From the NCBI GenBank assembly GCA_036245805.1, contig BTRK01000002.1:2286189-2350188 (forward strand): DNA of 64,000 nt. Reading direction: 5' to 3'. The translations under genes were made by a program, and so were the position numbers. Below the pieces are notes generated by a model, which saw nothing but the letters and a program-made list of their open reading frames with translations, did not search any database and was not told the origin of the DNA. This document shows, in pieces, positions 1 through 11,600 of this stretch (positions are counted from its first letter, which is position 1; every line of letters starts with the position of its first letter). This stretch comes from Pristionchus mayeri. Taxonomy: Eukaryota > Nematoda > Chromadorea > Rhabditida > Neodiplogasteridae.

Positions 1-2456
1 TTTATTCACCAACATTTACATGGGACGGGAGTGACGTGATGAGGAGGTTAGGTGGTATTTTGGGTCGGGCGAGCTTGTTGTAATACATGTTTAAAAATAT
101 GCCTGAAATAGCAATTAATCAAAGCATATTAAATCAAACGTAGCCTTCATTCTATTTTTTTTCTCAGGAGAAGGGAGACGTGGTCATAGACGAGGAAATT
201 TTATTACACCTCGTAGGAAATTGTACTGAATATCTCAACGTTCAACATCGGATATGCGAAATCACTAGCGATGGACGTGAGATTTTTTTGTAAATTGTTT
301 AGATATAATTATCTTTAACACTGGTATCACGAGCCAGTGGAAGTATCCGCGAACAATTTTTTTCAAAGCCTTTTAAAAACGGTCAAATATTTATGCCAAG
401 CTATACTAAAGAGAAGATTTCGGAAGAACTATGACGTTTGTCCCAGAGCCGTCATTTAGGAATTTTCAGGTTTTGCTTCCGGTCTTACCGCATCTTCGGT
501 TCCAGATGACCTACATAAATGGTTGGGATACCAAAAAACGCAGAAAAATCAGACAAACAACTTTCATGTTGAAACCAAAACGGTAGGATGAAAATCAAAA
601 ATGATGTCATCAAAAAACCGAATTTCGATCTAGAAAACAAATGTTTTGGCCATCGCGCAGGCGACTTGCAGGGATTTTTATTGCAAATTATGAAAGAAAA
701 AGTCAAACTATATGTAAGAAAAATAGAACCATTCAAATCAAAGTGTGCTTTCATTCACATTTTTTCGATCGAATTGTCGAAACTGTCATCTCCGAAAATG
801 AATAATTCAGTTTCGCTAACCCATATGCGAATGGTGTCCTAGTTCTAGTGTATTATGGTTGAGTGAACATATGTTGAACATAAACTGTTGATGGAATCCC
901 GGTATATCTCGTTTTCAAAAAATCGAATTTTCACCCTCTGATTTTATCTATTTGACGACCCTGAAAACTACACTTATCGATGTGATCCCAACGAACTTCG
1001 AATCAATAATTAAAGTTGGCCATGCAAACTGTAAATCGCTCGAGTTCAGGTTCTCAGAAGGTATTTAAGACCTGCTAAATTAGCCTCTAAATCGTGAAAT
1101 AATGAGCTTGTGATAATCAGTAGGTCAGAATTTCCTTCGAATCTGCAAATATCTGCCAGAAATAACTATTATAAATCGAGATGTTGTCAGATGAATCATA
1201 AAATATTGGCTAAACTAAGAGTAACGTTAAATTTGAAAATACATATTTCGGAAAATGAGAGCACATTTTTTTTATATAAATATTTTTTTAACAATGATTT
1301 TCTTACATTTTCAGAAGTTTCTGATCTTGCCATTATTTGTAAAATATAATTCTGGAAGAAATTTACAGATTCGAAGGAAATTCTGACATACTGATTATCA
1401 GAAGCTCATTATTTCACGATTTCGAGGCTTATTTAACAGGTCTTAAATACCTTCTGAGAACCTGAACTCGAGCGATTTACAGAGTTTGCATGACCAACTT
1501 TAATTATTGATTCGAAGTTCGTTGGGATCACATCGATAAGTGTAGTTTTCATCGTCGAAAATTCGATAAAATGAGAGGGTGAAAATTCGATTTTTTGAAA
1601 ACGATATATACCGGGATTCCATCAACAGTTTATGTTCAATATATGTTCACTCAACTATAATACACTAGAACTAGGACACCATTCGCATATGGGTTAGCGA
1701 AACTTAATTATTCATTTTCGGAGATGACAGTTTCGACAATTCGATCGAAAAAATGTGAATGAAAGCACACTTTGATTTGAATGGTTCTATTTTTCTTACA
1801 TATAGTTTGACTTTTTCTTTCATAATTTGCAATAAAAATCCCTGCAAGTCGCCTGCGCGATGGCCAAAACATTTGTTTTCTAGATCGAAATTCGGTTTTT
1901 TGATGACATCATTTTTGATTTTCATCCTACCGTTTTGGTTTCAACATGAAAGTTGTTTATCTGATTTTTCTGCGTTTTTTTGGTATCCTAACCATTTATG
2001 TAGGTCATCTGGAACCAAAGATGCGGTAAGACCGGTAGCAAAACCGGAAAATTCCTAAATGACGGCTCTGGGACAAACGACCTAGTTCTTCCGAAATCTT
2101 CTCTTTAGTATAGCTTAGCATAAATATTTGACCGATTTTGAATGACTTTGAAAAAAATTTTTCGCGATGGGGCTGTTTTTGCTTCATCGACTCGTGATAC
2201 CTGTGTTAAATTAAAATATAACGTTTCAGAAATTCTGCAGCTCAAAAGTGGCCCGGAAGTGCATTTCGATGCTCCAATCGATGTGGTCGAGCAATTCTTC
2301 GACAGACTGGACTCGAATAGATTCGAAAAGAAAGACCCCAGGCAATTCTGGGAGGGGAAAGCACGTGATATGCAGAGTGGCGCGACCCTTCGGTGCATTT
2401 ATTATTGGTTCAATTTCTTAGTGATCATGGAAATGCCCGAAAAGTATTATGATTAG
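1..2456 (+). CDS. F-box family protein, copy A (5' end outside window)
   Basis: Last three exons of a gene that begins before the window: about 1-76, 168-276 and 2230-2456. The identity comes from alignment with copy B at 11.6 kb, which carries the F-box. Exon 168-276 contains VIDEEILLHLVGNCTEYLNV, matching the DDELVRHL exon of B. The last exon contains VVEQFFDRLDSNRF, matching VDQFFDSLDPDVF of B. A GTGAGA donor after position 276 (phase 1) fits the TTTCAG acceptor before 2230. The stop is TAG at 2454-2456, followed at once by an AATAAA polyadenylation signal (2457-2462). F-box proteins are usually substrate adaptors of SCF ubiquitin ligases; that role is inferred. The last intron is 1.95 kb and almost wholly a long inverted repeat. 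The donor of the first partial exon is unclear. Confidence 0.6.
313..2212. repeat. Long inverted repeat 1 (about 0.85-0.9 kb arms) in the last intron of F-box copy A
   Basis: Left arm about 313-1165 and right arm about 1352-2212 are reverse complements with scattered mismatches. For example GTTCTCAGAAGGTATTTAAG near 1050 is matched by CTTAAATACCTTCTGAGAAC near 1443. The loop is about 190 bases. Both arms can be read as the same open frame on opposite strands (588-842 plus, 1704-1925 minus), which is a by-product of the palindrome. No transposase and no clear target duplication were seen. It may be a foldback transposon or an inverted duplication. Confidence 0.9.
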
Positions 2457-2739
2457 AATAAAGACAAATTCAATCGAACTTCCAATTAGATTTTTGTTAT
2501 TCCATATTGAATATTGTTTGCAAATTTTCGAGTTCTCCTTTACTCATTTATGTAATAAAGTTTCCTGCATAAATTTTATCATACCATTACGCTGGATCAT
2601 TACATTTATTTTGCTTCTTTTCGAAAATATAATAAACAAAATACTACAAAATGAATAATTTGCATAATGCTGCTTCCAACATTCGTCCATTTAAATGACA
2701 TTTTCCAGTAGTAACCATCACATTTTTTTCCTGTGGAAT

Positions 2740-3099
2740 CTACATATTGACGATGAAATTCTTCCGTAAATCGCAGACAAATCTTCAAGACGATTGATTC
2801 TCAAAGCTATGAAAACGACCTTTTCTCCAAAAGGAATGGCACTCGTGTTCGAGGTAATCGCCTTAATCGCAAAATGAATGCCAAAAATCCATCCGATATT
2901 TTACAAATTTTCAGCTCATTCGAGGCGCAAGTAAAGAAAGAAGTATTTGAATGCGAGGCTCCGAGTGGTGTTCATGCACTACTTCAACAACGTTTTTGAA
3001 CATTATGAAGCAAGACACAGCGAGAGCGGAGCGACGATAAAAGCGAATTTCAATTATGACACGTGTTCAGTCGTCATGAAGATGATCAATGATAACTGA
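2740..3099 (+). pseudogene. F-box family relic (exons 6 and 7 only), copy A2
   Basis: Two exon-like blocks downstream of copy A match the two last exons of the family. Block 2740-2853 reads IDDEIL, then an in-frame TAA, then LILKAMKTTFSPKGMALVFE up to a GTAATC donor. Block 2915-3099, after TTTTCAG, starts LIRGASKERSI (compare IVRSSLCERTI in copy B). It changes frame to FECEAPSGVHA and changes frame again to FNNVFEHYEARHSESGATIK, ending at TGA 3097-3099. One stop and two frameshifts make it a relic. No F-box exon precedes it, so it is a partial tandem duplicate. Confidence 0.7.
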
Positions 3100-3201
3100 G
3101 AACGTGAAAATGTTTTTTGTCCTTAATTTTTGCACTCATTTTTCTGCGATAAAATACGAACTCGACATATCGACGAACTATGAGATTACATATTACGATT
3201 A

Positions 3202-4463
3202 TTAGGTTGGAACAAAAGTTTTGCACGATTTCGACCATGAAGTTTGAGATTGCGTAAAAGGCTTCACTTTAATCGGTCTGATTTAATCGGATAGCATATA
3301 TTTAGGGACTATTTGTAAAATATATCCACTACTTTGAATAAAATCCTACTTTCAGGGTTTTCGAAAAAAACAGGTTTCGTTAAATGTGAAATGTTTGAGT
3401 TACATGGACATTTGTTTATCACGCTCATATTCTGACAGAAAAAATCATTGTATAATCTCACATGGTGGAGTGAAAAGCCCGTTGGTAGTTCTCTCTAAAG
3501 CTATGTCGGATCTAGTGGTTACTTCAATTTAGCAAGGTTTACAGACCATTAAATTCCAACATTCGCGAAGTAACGTTACTCAATGGATCTCTGTTATTGC
3601 CTTGACAATCAATTATGCTGGCTTGATCTTAAGTGCTTTTACATAAACTACCTTGGGGCTTTATAACATAAAGCTGGAGCTTATTCCCTTTTCCACACCT
3701 AGAAAATTTATATTTTCTGAAATTTTGAATCATGGTCATCACAGCCAAAATATTGAAATTCGGTGTACATTGTTCGAATCGATCTCCTCAAAAGGAAGCT
3801 ATCCCCTGACTCGGCCAAGCCAATAGGTGATAGAGTAAGAGTTGCTTGTTTAGTTAACCATATAAAGTCTAAGCTTCCTTTTATGATGGAAACATGCCAT
3901 TCATTGAAACATCAATTTCGACACCCGAATATCAGTATCGGAGTATGCAATATTGCATTTTTTAATAGAAGCATTGTATGTCCACATGAAAATAATTGTG
4001 AGCTTATCATGGAATATACTTAAAGTTTAAATGCATTTGAGATCGATAGACTTACGGCTACGGCTATGCGGTGAGGGAAAACTAATTCAGACCAAGCCCC
4101 TTTTGACGCGAAGTCAAAAATCGCTAATTCTCTTGAATGCCATTTGTGTTGATCCCCATTTTCATATTATTTTATGATGCCTGTTAATTATACTTTCCAA
4201 ATATACCTTGATATTTGCATTATCATCGATGTCCGTAGAGAGCAGACCCCAAAAATATTTAGTTCAGTTCTCAAATGTAATAACTTTGACTTTAAAATGC
4301 CGCCACAATATCAAATGGTATGGGTAAAACTAATGTGCGATAGAAAGAGTATCCAAGCCCTCAACGAATACATGATACCATTTTAAATAATTTTGAAAAT
4401 AAAGGACAGAGTATGCTGGAAACGAAAATTTTAAAATCGTGCAAAACTTTTGTTCCAACCTGA
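3202..4463. mobile_element. Mariner-like element without recognisable transposase (element M1)
   Basis: Terminal inverted repeats: TTAGGTTGGAACAAAAGTTT at the left end and AAACTTTTGTTCCAACCTGA at the right end, flanked by TA (3200-3201 and 4464-4465). Length is 1262 bases, normal for a mariner. No DDE-type motifs could be read in the interior. The nearest open frame (3763-4023) does not look like a transposase. It is either a very decayed or a non-autonomous copy. A second element of nearly the same length with a related end sequence lies at 23188-24452. Confidence 0.8.
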
Positions 4464-4496
4464 TACAATCGTAATTCTTCCATGAACAATAAATAT

Positions 4497-5835
4497 ATTG
4501 AGATATCAGAGGTCTTCTGAGAGAATGCATGAAATCCAGACCCCCGTTTGACCAAAACTTCAAACAGGTTGAACACAAAAAGCATTGAAGGGGTGGATAC
4601 CCCAAAGGTCAAGGAACCACGATTTCAAGTTGCACAGCCGTCAATAGTAAACAACCTAAAAGCCGGCTCTCGAAAATTCGAAAATTCAAAAAATCAGAAG
4701 TACCTTAAAAGTTCACGAAAAGGGTCATTCAAAAAAGGATATTGTTCGTCTTCACGAGAGGAATAAGTATTGTGCTAGACCAAAAATGATTGGAAAAGGG
4801 GGTAATGTAGAAAAGTCCACGAAATCGAATTTTAGATGCAAAATATGTCAAAAAAGTGGATGCCCTGTAAAAAGTTAATCCACATTTCAATGAGATCTTT
4901 GCAGATTCGAATTCGCCATACGTTTTTACACAAAATAAGCTACTTCTTCTAGCTCTCAGACCGTTCCATTTTTTGCTCTATGAGTTCAAACACCGAAAAC
5001 CTGCTGTTTTTCGAAAATTCCTAAATTCAATGATCACATATTTTCTTGCTAGTTCGTCAAAAGTGGTTATATTGGTAGTACGTAATATATCTGGGTCTGA
5101 GTAACTAGGTATGAGTGAATTAAGCGTATTTTACGACGAAAATTTGTTTCGCATTTTTCATTGGTTATCCAAATTTTTCAGAATAAATTTTTTTTTCTGG
5201 AAATGACTTCAAACCTTTAAAAGTGAGACAATACTCGGAATTAAGCTAATTGGTGTCCTTCGGAGCGCTGCTAAAGCCCGAAAATAAAAATTCCAAATCG
5301 TTGAAATTTAGGAATTTTCGAAAAACAGCAGGTTTTCGGTGTTTGAACTCATAGAGCAAAAAAATGGAACGGTCTGAGAGCTAGAAGAAGTAAGTGATTT
5401 TGTGTAAAAACGTATGACAAATTAGAATCTGCAAAGATCTCATTGAAATGTGGATTAATTTTTTACAGGACATTCACTTTTTTGACATTTTTTGCATCTA
5501 AAATTCGATTTCGTGGACTTTTCTACATGACCCCCTTTCTAATCATTTTTCGTCCAACACAATACTTATTCCTCTCGTGAAGACGAACAAAATGCTTTTT
5601 TGAATGACCTTTTTCGTGAACTTATAAGGCACTTCTGATTTTTTGAAGTATCCAAATTTCGAGAGCCGGCTTTTAGGTTGTTTACTATTTACGGCTTTGC
5701 AACTTGAAATCGTGGTTCCTTGACCTTTGGGGTATCCACCCCTTCAATGCTTTTTGGATTCAAGCTGTTTGAAGTTTTTGTCAAACGGCACCTGCGATTT
5801 CTCAGAAGACCTGTGATATTTCATTGTAATTGTGA
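4497..5835. repeat. Long inverted repeat 2 (about 0.53 kb arms)
   Basis: Left arm about 4497-5032 and right arm about 5308-5835, with a loop of about 275 bases. Examples of pairing are GGGGTGGATACCCCAAAGGT at 4590 with ACCTTTGGGGTATCCACCCC at 5725, and CCTGCTGTTTTTCGAAAATT near 5000 with its complement near 5310. It starts about 35 bases after the right end of mariner-like element M1. Short open frames in both arms mirror each other and are not taken as genes. Confidence 0.88.
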
Positions 5836-6388
5836 TACGTTATCGATACATGAGCTTTTTATGGACGGCTGCATTAATTTAGTACATAGAAAAACCATAA
5901 AGAGTTCACGCACTGAAGATATTGAAGAGTTGAATAAATTGAAGGCGTATAGAGGCGCACTCAAATGCGTTTCCGGCACATAACGTCTACCTAAGAGCGA
6001 GAATGTCTGTTCAATAAACAAACATTTGTTTCTACTTTAATCACACTAGACCGATCGAGCGGTGAAATTTCGTTTATTACGTAGGTATGGTTTCTCAAAT
6101 TTTAGAGTGTATATGGAGAACACTGTCATCATTCTCATGTTCGGTCGCGCGTTTTTGTATTTCAATCAGATAAGGGAGGTTGTGTTTTCTTTGATGCGAG
6201 AACGGATAGGGGAGGAGGTGAAGGTAAGGTGAAAATAGGAGATTCGGGAGGAGGGAGTGAGAGTGGACGAGAGAGCCAGAGATAGAGACAAAGGGCGAGG
6301 GAGAGAGAATGCGAGACTAGTGAGGATGGGAGTATAGATAGCAGAGGTGCACTCGAATTTAGATACTTTTTTCCATTTATTTCCACAT
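5836..6388. other. Intergenic, no supported gene
   Basis: Between inverted repeat 2 and the ZIP gene. It holds a short frame ending at 5983 (EDIEELNKLKAYRGALKCV) followed by AATAAA near 6015, which could be the last exon of an unseen gene. It also holds purine-rich low-complexity sequence at 6230-6320. Neither is firm enough to call. Confidence 0.4.
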
Positions 6389-9300
6389 ATGAGTCTCAAT
6401 AATGAACAGGTAGGTCCATCCCATTCAACCCTCTTTCTTTAAACATTATTTAATCATCAATGGTCGCTAAATTTAAGGGAAAAGCCAAAGAGAATTTTCA
6501 AAATTTGTATTCACACAATTCGATATATCGCGTCCCAAGAGCTAGATCCATGCCGATTTCGTGATCGAAATTTGATCTAACAACCAATAATCCAAGATTC
6601 CTAGGAATCGAGAATTGAGGGAATTCAAATACTTCTTTTATTTCTTGACTTTTTCCGCCATTCTTTTCAGGATGTGTCGGCATTCATCGCAGATGCATTG
6701 AAAGGAGCTTTCATCTCAGCGCAGTTCCATAATTACACCAAGATACTCGATGAACCGCACCAACCTCCACTTTGGGAAAGTATGATTTTGACAGTAATCA
6801 CTAGGAATCGTGGGCTGACTGTCGCCCAAATTGACACTGGTCTAGCAGCGCTACTCCGTCAGCCTCGAATGTTACTTTTACTCTTATTAGATTTCATCAG
6901 AAAAGCATAATGTATTTCAGCATGGGGCGTCGGTCTACTCGTTGTGTGTGGATGCTCATTCTCAGCACCACTGGGCATGATCCTCCTACCCTTTCTAAGG
7001 TATTGTCCTTTTCGGCACTATATCGAACGATTTTCACCGTTAGATCACCTTTAGATGGCAACCTTTCGAGTGTTTTCATAGTGAAAATTGGGGGAAATGA
7101 CATATTTTCGATGTCTTTCGGAAGGTTATCATCGGACCTTGTTCCTGCCCTCTTCACCTCATTTTCCTTTATCTCTCCTTCAGTGCTCAACTCTATGATC
7201 GTGTGATGACATTTCTGACCGCCGTAGGCATCGGGGCGCTGTCTGGAAGCTGCTTCTTCGTGATGCTCCCACAAGTGTGTTTTTTGGGCATTGTCTCGCT
7301 TTTTTTCGAAAAGTGCACCTCAACCTTTCATATTGTGCAAATATCAGCACTCGGTATGACGACTCCACCAGCAACATAATGAGGAGGGTTGCAAAAAAGC
7401 CATCCGAAAGGTTGTTACGTTCTCTCGTGGAACCTCTCTTAAGTAGAGTTCATATGCGTGCAACCGCCTCTTCTTTTCACACACTATCTATGCAGCCCTA
7501 GTGGCGAGATATAATGATACCTGTGTATCTAATTCATTCCTATCTCGAACTCCATATGGTTGTTGTATGTGTGAATTCCATTCTCTTTCGTCTCTTCCCC
7601 ACCCGTATCCATCCGATCGTCCCAACAGATAGCTGGGTACACCGAACCCTCTCCCTATCGGACCACTAATCTTCTCCAAGTGACATCACTTGACCCGTCA
7701 AGGCAAGTCGCGCCTTTTCATCGTTTCCTATTCGGGTTTAACGAACCCATTCATGGGATTAGGGAGCGATCGCTGTTGTACTCTCAATTGTGTCATGGCA
7801 AATGTAGAATTTGTAATTCGATTTTTTAAGGTACGATCGGCGAGTTTTAAGTGCAGAACGAAAAAAAACGATTGCCCGAATTACTAATTAACCAGTTGAT
7901 ATAATGGATGGCTGATTGAGGCATTCGAACTCAGCTTGTACGAAGATATTGACTACGAACCGAAGTCGTGGATCATAATATGCGCCCTCTACACTTTCCT
8001 CTGCATTGACCGAACACTACAGTATATGATGGAAATTCGAAGAGTCAGTTGATGAGTTAATTACAAATTAATTAGACGAGTAAATTTGTTAATTTGTTAA
8101 TCACTTAATTAGAAGAGTGAGGTATGGATGGTGCGTTGTTAGAGAACAAATCGTTTCAGAGAATACAAGGGCGAAGAAAGATCCACACTTCTACGCTTGA
8201 GAAATTAATGAGAGGATTAAAGAGTAGATGGAGTGATCAAAGGTTGGTATGGATATAGACGAAAGAGCATGATGTACGAATTGTTAAGGCAAATGACAGA
8301 AGAGACTGATGTAAATGAGACTGAAAAGAAAGAGATGGAAGATGTAGAGGTGAGGTTGAAGATAGATCTCAAGGAGGACGCGGACGAGAGTGTGATCAAT
8401 TGCAGAAAGAACTGGAGATGTCAATGCTGAGCAATGCATTCTCACGAACAGTATGTGAATTGTTTGTTGAGTAATCGGGGGAGTCCGGGGGCTATTATAA
8501 CACTCGATCAGTCGAGCAATGAAATAGCGTGGAATTAGCGATAGATTTTCCCGAAATATGACTCAAAATAAGTGAATTAAGAAATTCAATATTTGACATA
8601 AATTGTGATTCTTTCAGTTTTCCACCCGTCGCAGGGTGGCGATGGTGACTGGAGTAGACGGCATTGAAATCACTGACAAAGTTTCGTCGCAATCGCCGGG
8701 AACTCCGATAAACACAGTAAGTATAACACATTATGAAGGGGGAACATCCCGAGTTGGTTTGATGTCGTAAATTAAACTAACGTAAAACTGTGTCGAGAAT
8801 TGCATTGTATTTGAGCACAAGTCCAACGGAGCAAATCAAGACGCAAAATGTGTGAATTCGTTTCTCACGAGGTTATGTTTGATTTACGTTTACATTTTTA
8901 TAATCGACGTTAGTCCTTATGATCACCGTCAGATGACAACCAAAAATGCTATCTTATGTTGATTGTCGCAGTATTTTCCCACATCTTCACCAAACATATT
9001 TCAAAAGGCTTCATTCTTGGCTAGTATCCTACATATTATCCTTATCAGCTCCTTAATCTTTAGAGTTATCATCTCCAGTCTCAATTCGACACCGTGCCAG
9101 TCTCCACTAGGAACACGAAAAGCGCATCAGGTGATCTCATTAATGGTGATCTTCTAATCTCACCATCGTTTAGATTATTCATAATGCATTTCTTGATCAA
9201 GTAAATGAGAAGGTGAAGAATCATCTTCAAGTTTGTTTTTTCTTCCTTCACATCATTAATGGATCTAAATGCGATTTAGCCAATTCAAATGCACTCTTTC

Positions 9301-10721
9301 CCTTCAACCGATAATGCATCTTCCCCATCTGAAGTTGCGATTGAGAATGGGCTTAAGGTAGATTCAAAGTGTTCGCATCTCATGTTTTACATTTCAGAAG
9401 AAGGAGAAGAAAGACGAAGAAGTTGCTGTGGATATTCAAGTCGTTGAGAAACGAATTGTGAAGACTGTTGATGTTGAAGTACATACAGTTCTTACTCAAT
9501 ATTTCCTAACTCTCCGTTTCTTTCCACCCTCAATTCGCTCACTCTCGGACTTCATCTACCCTATTTACTTCCTTCTTCCATTGCATCTCTCTAATCCATC
9601 TTTTCATCTCAGATCGGATCAGTGGCTTGTATGATTATTTTCGGATCTTCTGCTAACAACTTCGTTGATGGAATGAGCATGGGTAGGTCCCAGTTTTATG
9701 CGAATGAAAATTTATTCAACAAAAATGCCTCATAATTTGCCTTGAACTCTCCATAGTAGTCCCAGTTGTAGGGGCAGCATTCGCAGATTCCATGCTTGGC
9801 GGACTATCAATCGGAATAGCCGTAGTCTCTCAGCAGTTCCCTCAGGAATTGGGTATGCCATACTTCTCATGATATATTATATATTATTGGTATAATTTTG
9901 CCCTTAATTCGAGTCACCGCCCTTTCAAAAATGGGCCATTCTGACTCTTTTACTTGCGTAATAAACTCGAAATGGATCGAAAATTTTAGGAACTCTGGCT
10001 ATACTCGTGAGCTCTGGCCTCGGTCTTAGGAAGACTCTCCTTATCAATCTCATTCCTAACACTCTATCGGTTGTCGGATTCAGTTTCGGGGTGATGATGG
10101 ACAACATCGATGAGAGGTACAAATCTATTGAGTACAAAACGGTTACGAAAAAGGAAGAAGATCCTAAGTTAATCTTACTGATGCGATCTGAAAATAAATG
10201 AATGGTTTGAGATATTTTTTTATTCTGAATATTTTTTTTTTAGTTTCGACACATACATCTTCGCAGTCTCTTCCGGAATGTATCTCTACATCTTCCTCGG
10301 CAGTCTCATTCCTGAGATCCGAGAGACAGCTAATGAGCTCATTCGAACGAATCTACTCGAATCACTCATCGTTACTACTCTACAGTGCGCTGGTGAGTGC
10401 GTCGATCGATATTTGTCTACCGTAGTGGTCGATCGATCACAGTAGGATACCGTAGTCATGAATCTACTGATTATACTTCTCAACTGTAGTCGATTGATTG
10501 CACTTCGCTACCTTAGTTCGATAGCGGTATTCGGTTAACTGTCCCTCCATTCCATAAACTCTTTCGACCGGCCGTTATGTCAATAGAATTTAGGAAATGA
10601 AGATACGATTATCCGAATTTCTCACTTTTTTTCACTGAAAAAATTATGAATTTCAGGAATCGCAACGGGAATCTTCTTCATGCACTACATGGGAAAGTTC
10701 AGAAATATTTCTCTCGAATAA
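6389..10721 (+). CDS. ZIP (SLC39, LIV-1-like) transporter homologue with substituted metal-site residues
   Basis: Fourteen predicted exons, all in phase: 6389-6409, 6671-6779, 6921-6999, 7184-7274, 7921-8043, 8618-8716, 9101-9130, 9280-9357, 9398-9478, 9613-9682, 9757-9852, 9990-10116, 10244-10392 and 10657-10721, for about 405 residues. TM1 is TWGVGLLVVCGCSFSAPLGM, TM2 YDRVMTFLTAVGIGALSG, and TM4 the block around SSANNFVDGMSM. TM5 is GGLSIGIAVVSQQFPQELG, and the C-terminal helices include SGMYLYIFLGSLIPEI. This order is that of ZIP zinc/iron importers. In the family TM4 reads HNFTDG and TM5 HEFPHELGD. Here the histidines are Asn and Gln, and Asp is Thr. The TM2-end histidines (HLLPH) are also missing (VMLPQ). 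The charged TM3-TM4 loop (9101-9478) is short and lacks a His-rich stretch. The acceptor of exon 5 (ATTGAG) is weak. AATAAATAAA at 10881 is a likely polyadenylation signal. Confidence 0.85.
6598..6665 (+). repeat. Solo copy of the arm of the 15.0 kb palindrome, in ZIP intron 1
   Basis: The stretch GGGAATTCAAATACTTCTTT through TTGACTTTTTCCGCC closely matches the arm end of the palindrome at 15021-15240 (GGGAATTCAAATATTTCCTC through TTGACTTTTTCCACGGC). It appears to be one arm of that element left in the intron just before the exon-2 acceptor. Confidence 0.6.
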
Positions 10722-10880
10722 ATCGTCAAACAGTATATATCATTATCGATCAAATATCTACGGGCACTAATGTTAATGTTGCACATGTATTTTCGTACAT
10801 ATATTGATTTGTGTAATTGATCATGTAGCTTGATTGTACCTAATTGATCTGTATTAGAATATTACTCAGTGGACTTTTTT

Positions 10881-10890
10881 AATAAATAAA
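10881..10890 (+). promoter_or_regulatory. Polyadenylation signal of the ZIP gene
   Basis: Two overlapping AATAAA hexamers (AATAAATAAA) lie 160 bases after the stop codon of the ZIP homologue. No other gene end on this strand competes for it. Confidence 0.55.
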
Positions 10891-11063
10891 AGAAATTGTT
10901 AGCGAGGAACAACTAATAAGAAGAGATGAACAAATTCAACGCTGAATGAAACTCGACATATTTATTACGTGTTTTGAAAGGACTGATTTGCATGGGTTGC
11001 CCCGCCAAAATCGTTGTGTTCCTACTCCATCGATAAGTATTCGTCGCCATTCCTCTCGCAATG

Positions 11064-11233
11064 AATAATATTATTATATTATTAATATTATTATATTATT
11101 ATATTATATTATATTATATTATATTATATTATATTATATTATATTATATTATATTATTATATTATATTAATATTATTAATAATATTATAATATTAATATT
11201 ATTATTGTATATAATATTGAATAATATTATTGT
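11064..11233. repeat. AT microsatellite (ATTAT/TATAT)
   Basis: About 170 bases composed almost only of A and T, mostly a five-base unit ATATT repeated without interruption for about 60 bases, then degenerate. The open frame that runs through it (isoleucine and tyrosine only) is a composition artefact. Confidence 0.95.
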
Positions 11234-11600
11234 CCAGGACAAATTGGGGCTGATTTTCCTGCATTCTTACAGAAGACCCGTGATAATACATTCGAGTGCA
11301 TTTCTCCCCAACCTCCCCGACATAATTACGCAGAATCAATCATGCTTGATCACAAAATGGCGATTCATCACTTTTGTAATTATATGGATAATTATATGGA
11401 CATGTCCGCGTGTTTTGCTCAACTTTTGGCGGCAACCTCCTGCTGTTTATGGATATTTTGGCGCCCCAATTGAACTGCATACGAAAAATATAATATGACC
11501 TGTCCTGCACAGTAGCCATTCTAATATTTAATATTAGCGCAGTTATTGTGCCATCATTTGGGCGCATTATTTGTTTTGTCGAAATTGCCTTTATCTACTC

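Noticed and set aside
588..2058. Matching open frames on opposite strands (588-842 and 1704-2058)
   Set aside because: They are the two arms of one inverted repeat, so the shared protein is a by-product. No splice context or known domain.
11061..11498. 145-codon frame starting in the AT microsatellite
   Set aside because: The first half is Ile/Tyr/Leu from the repeat; the rest has no recognisable domain.
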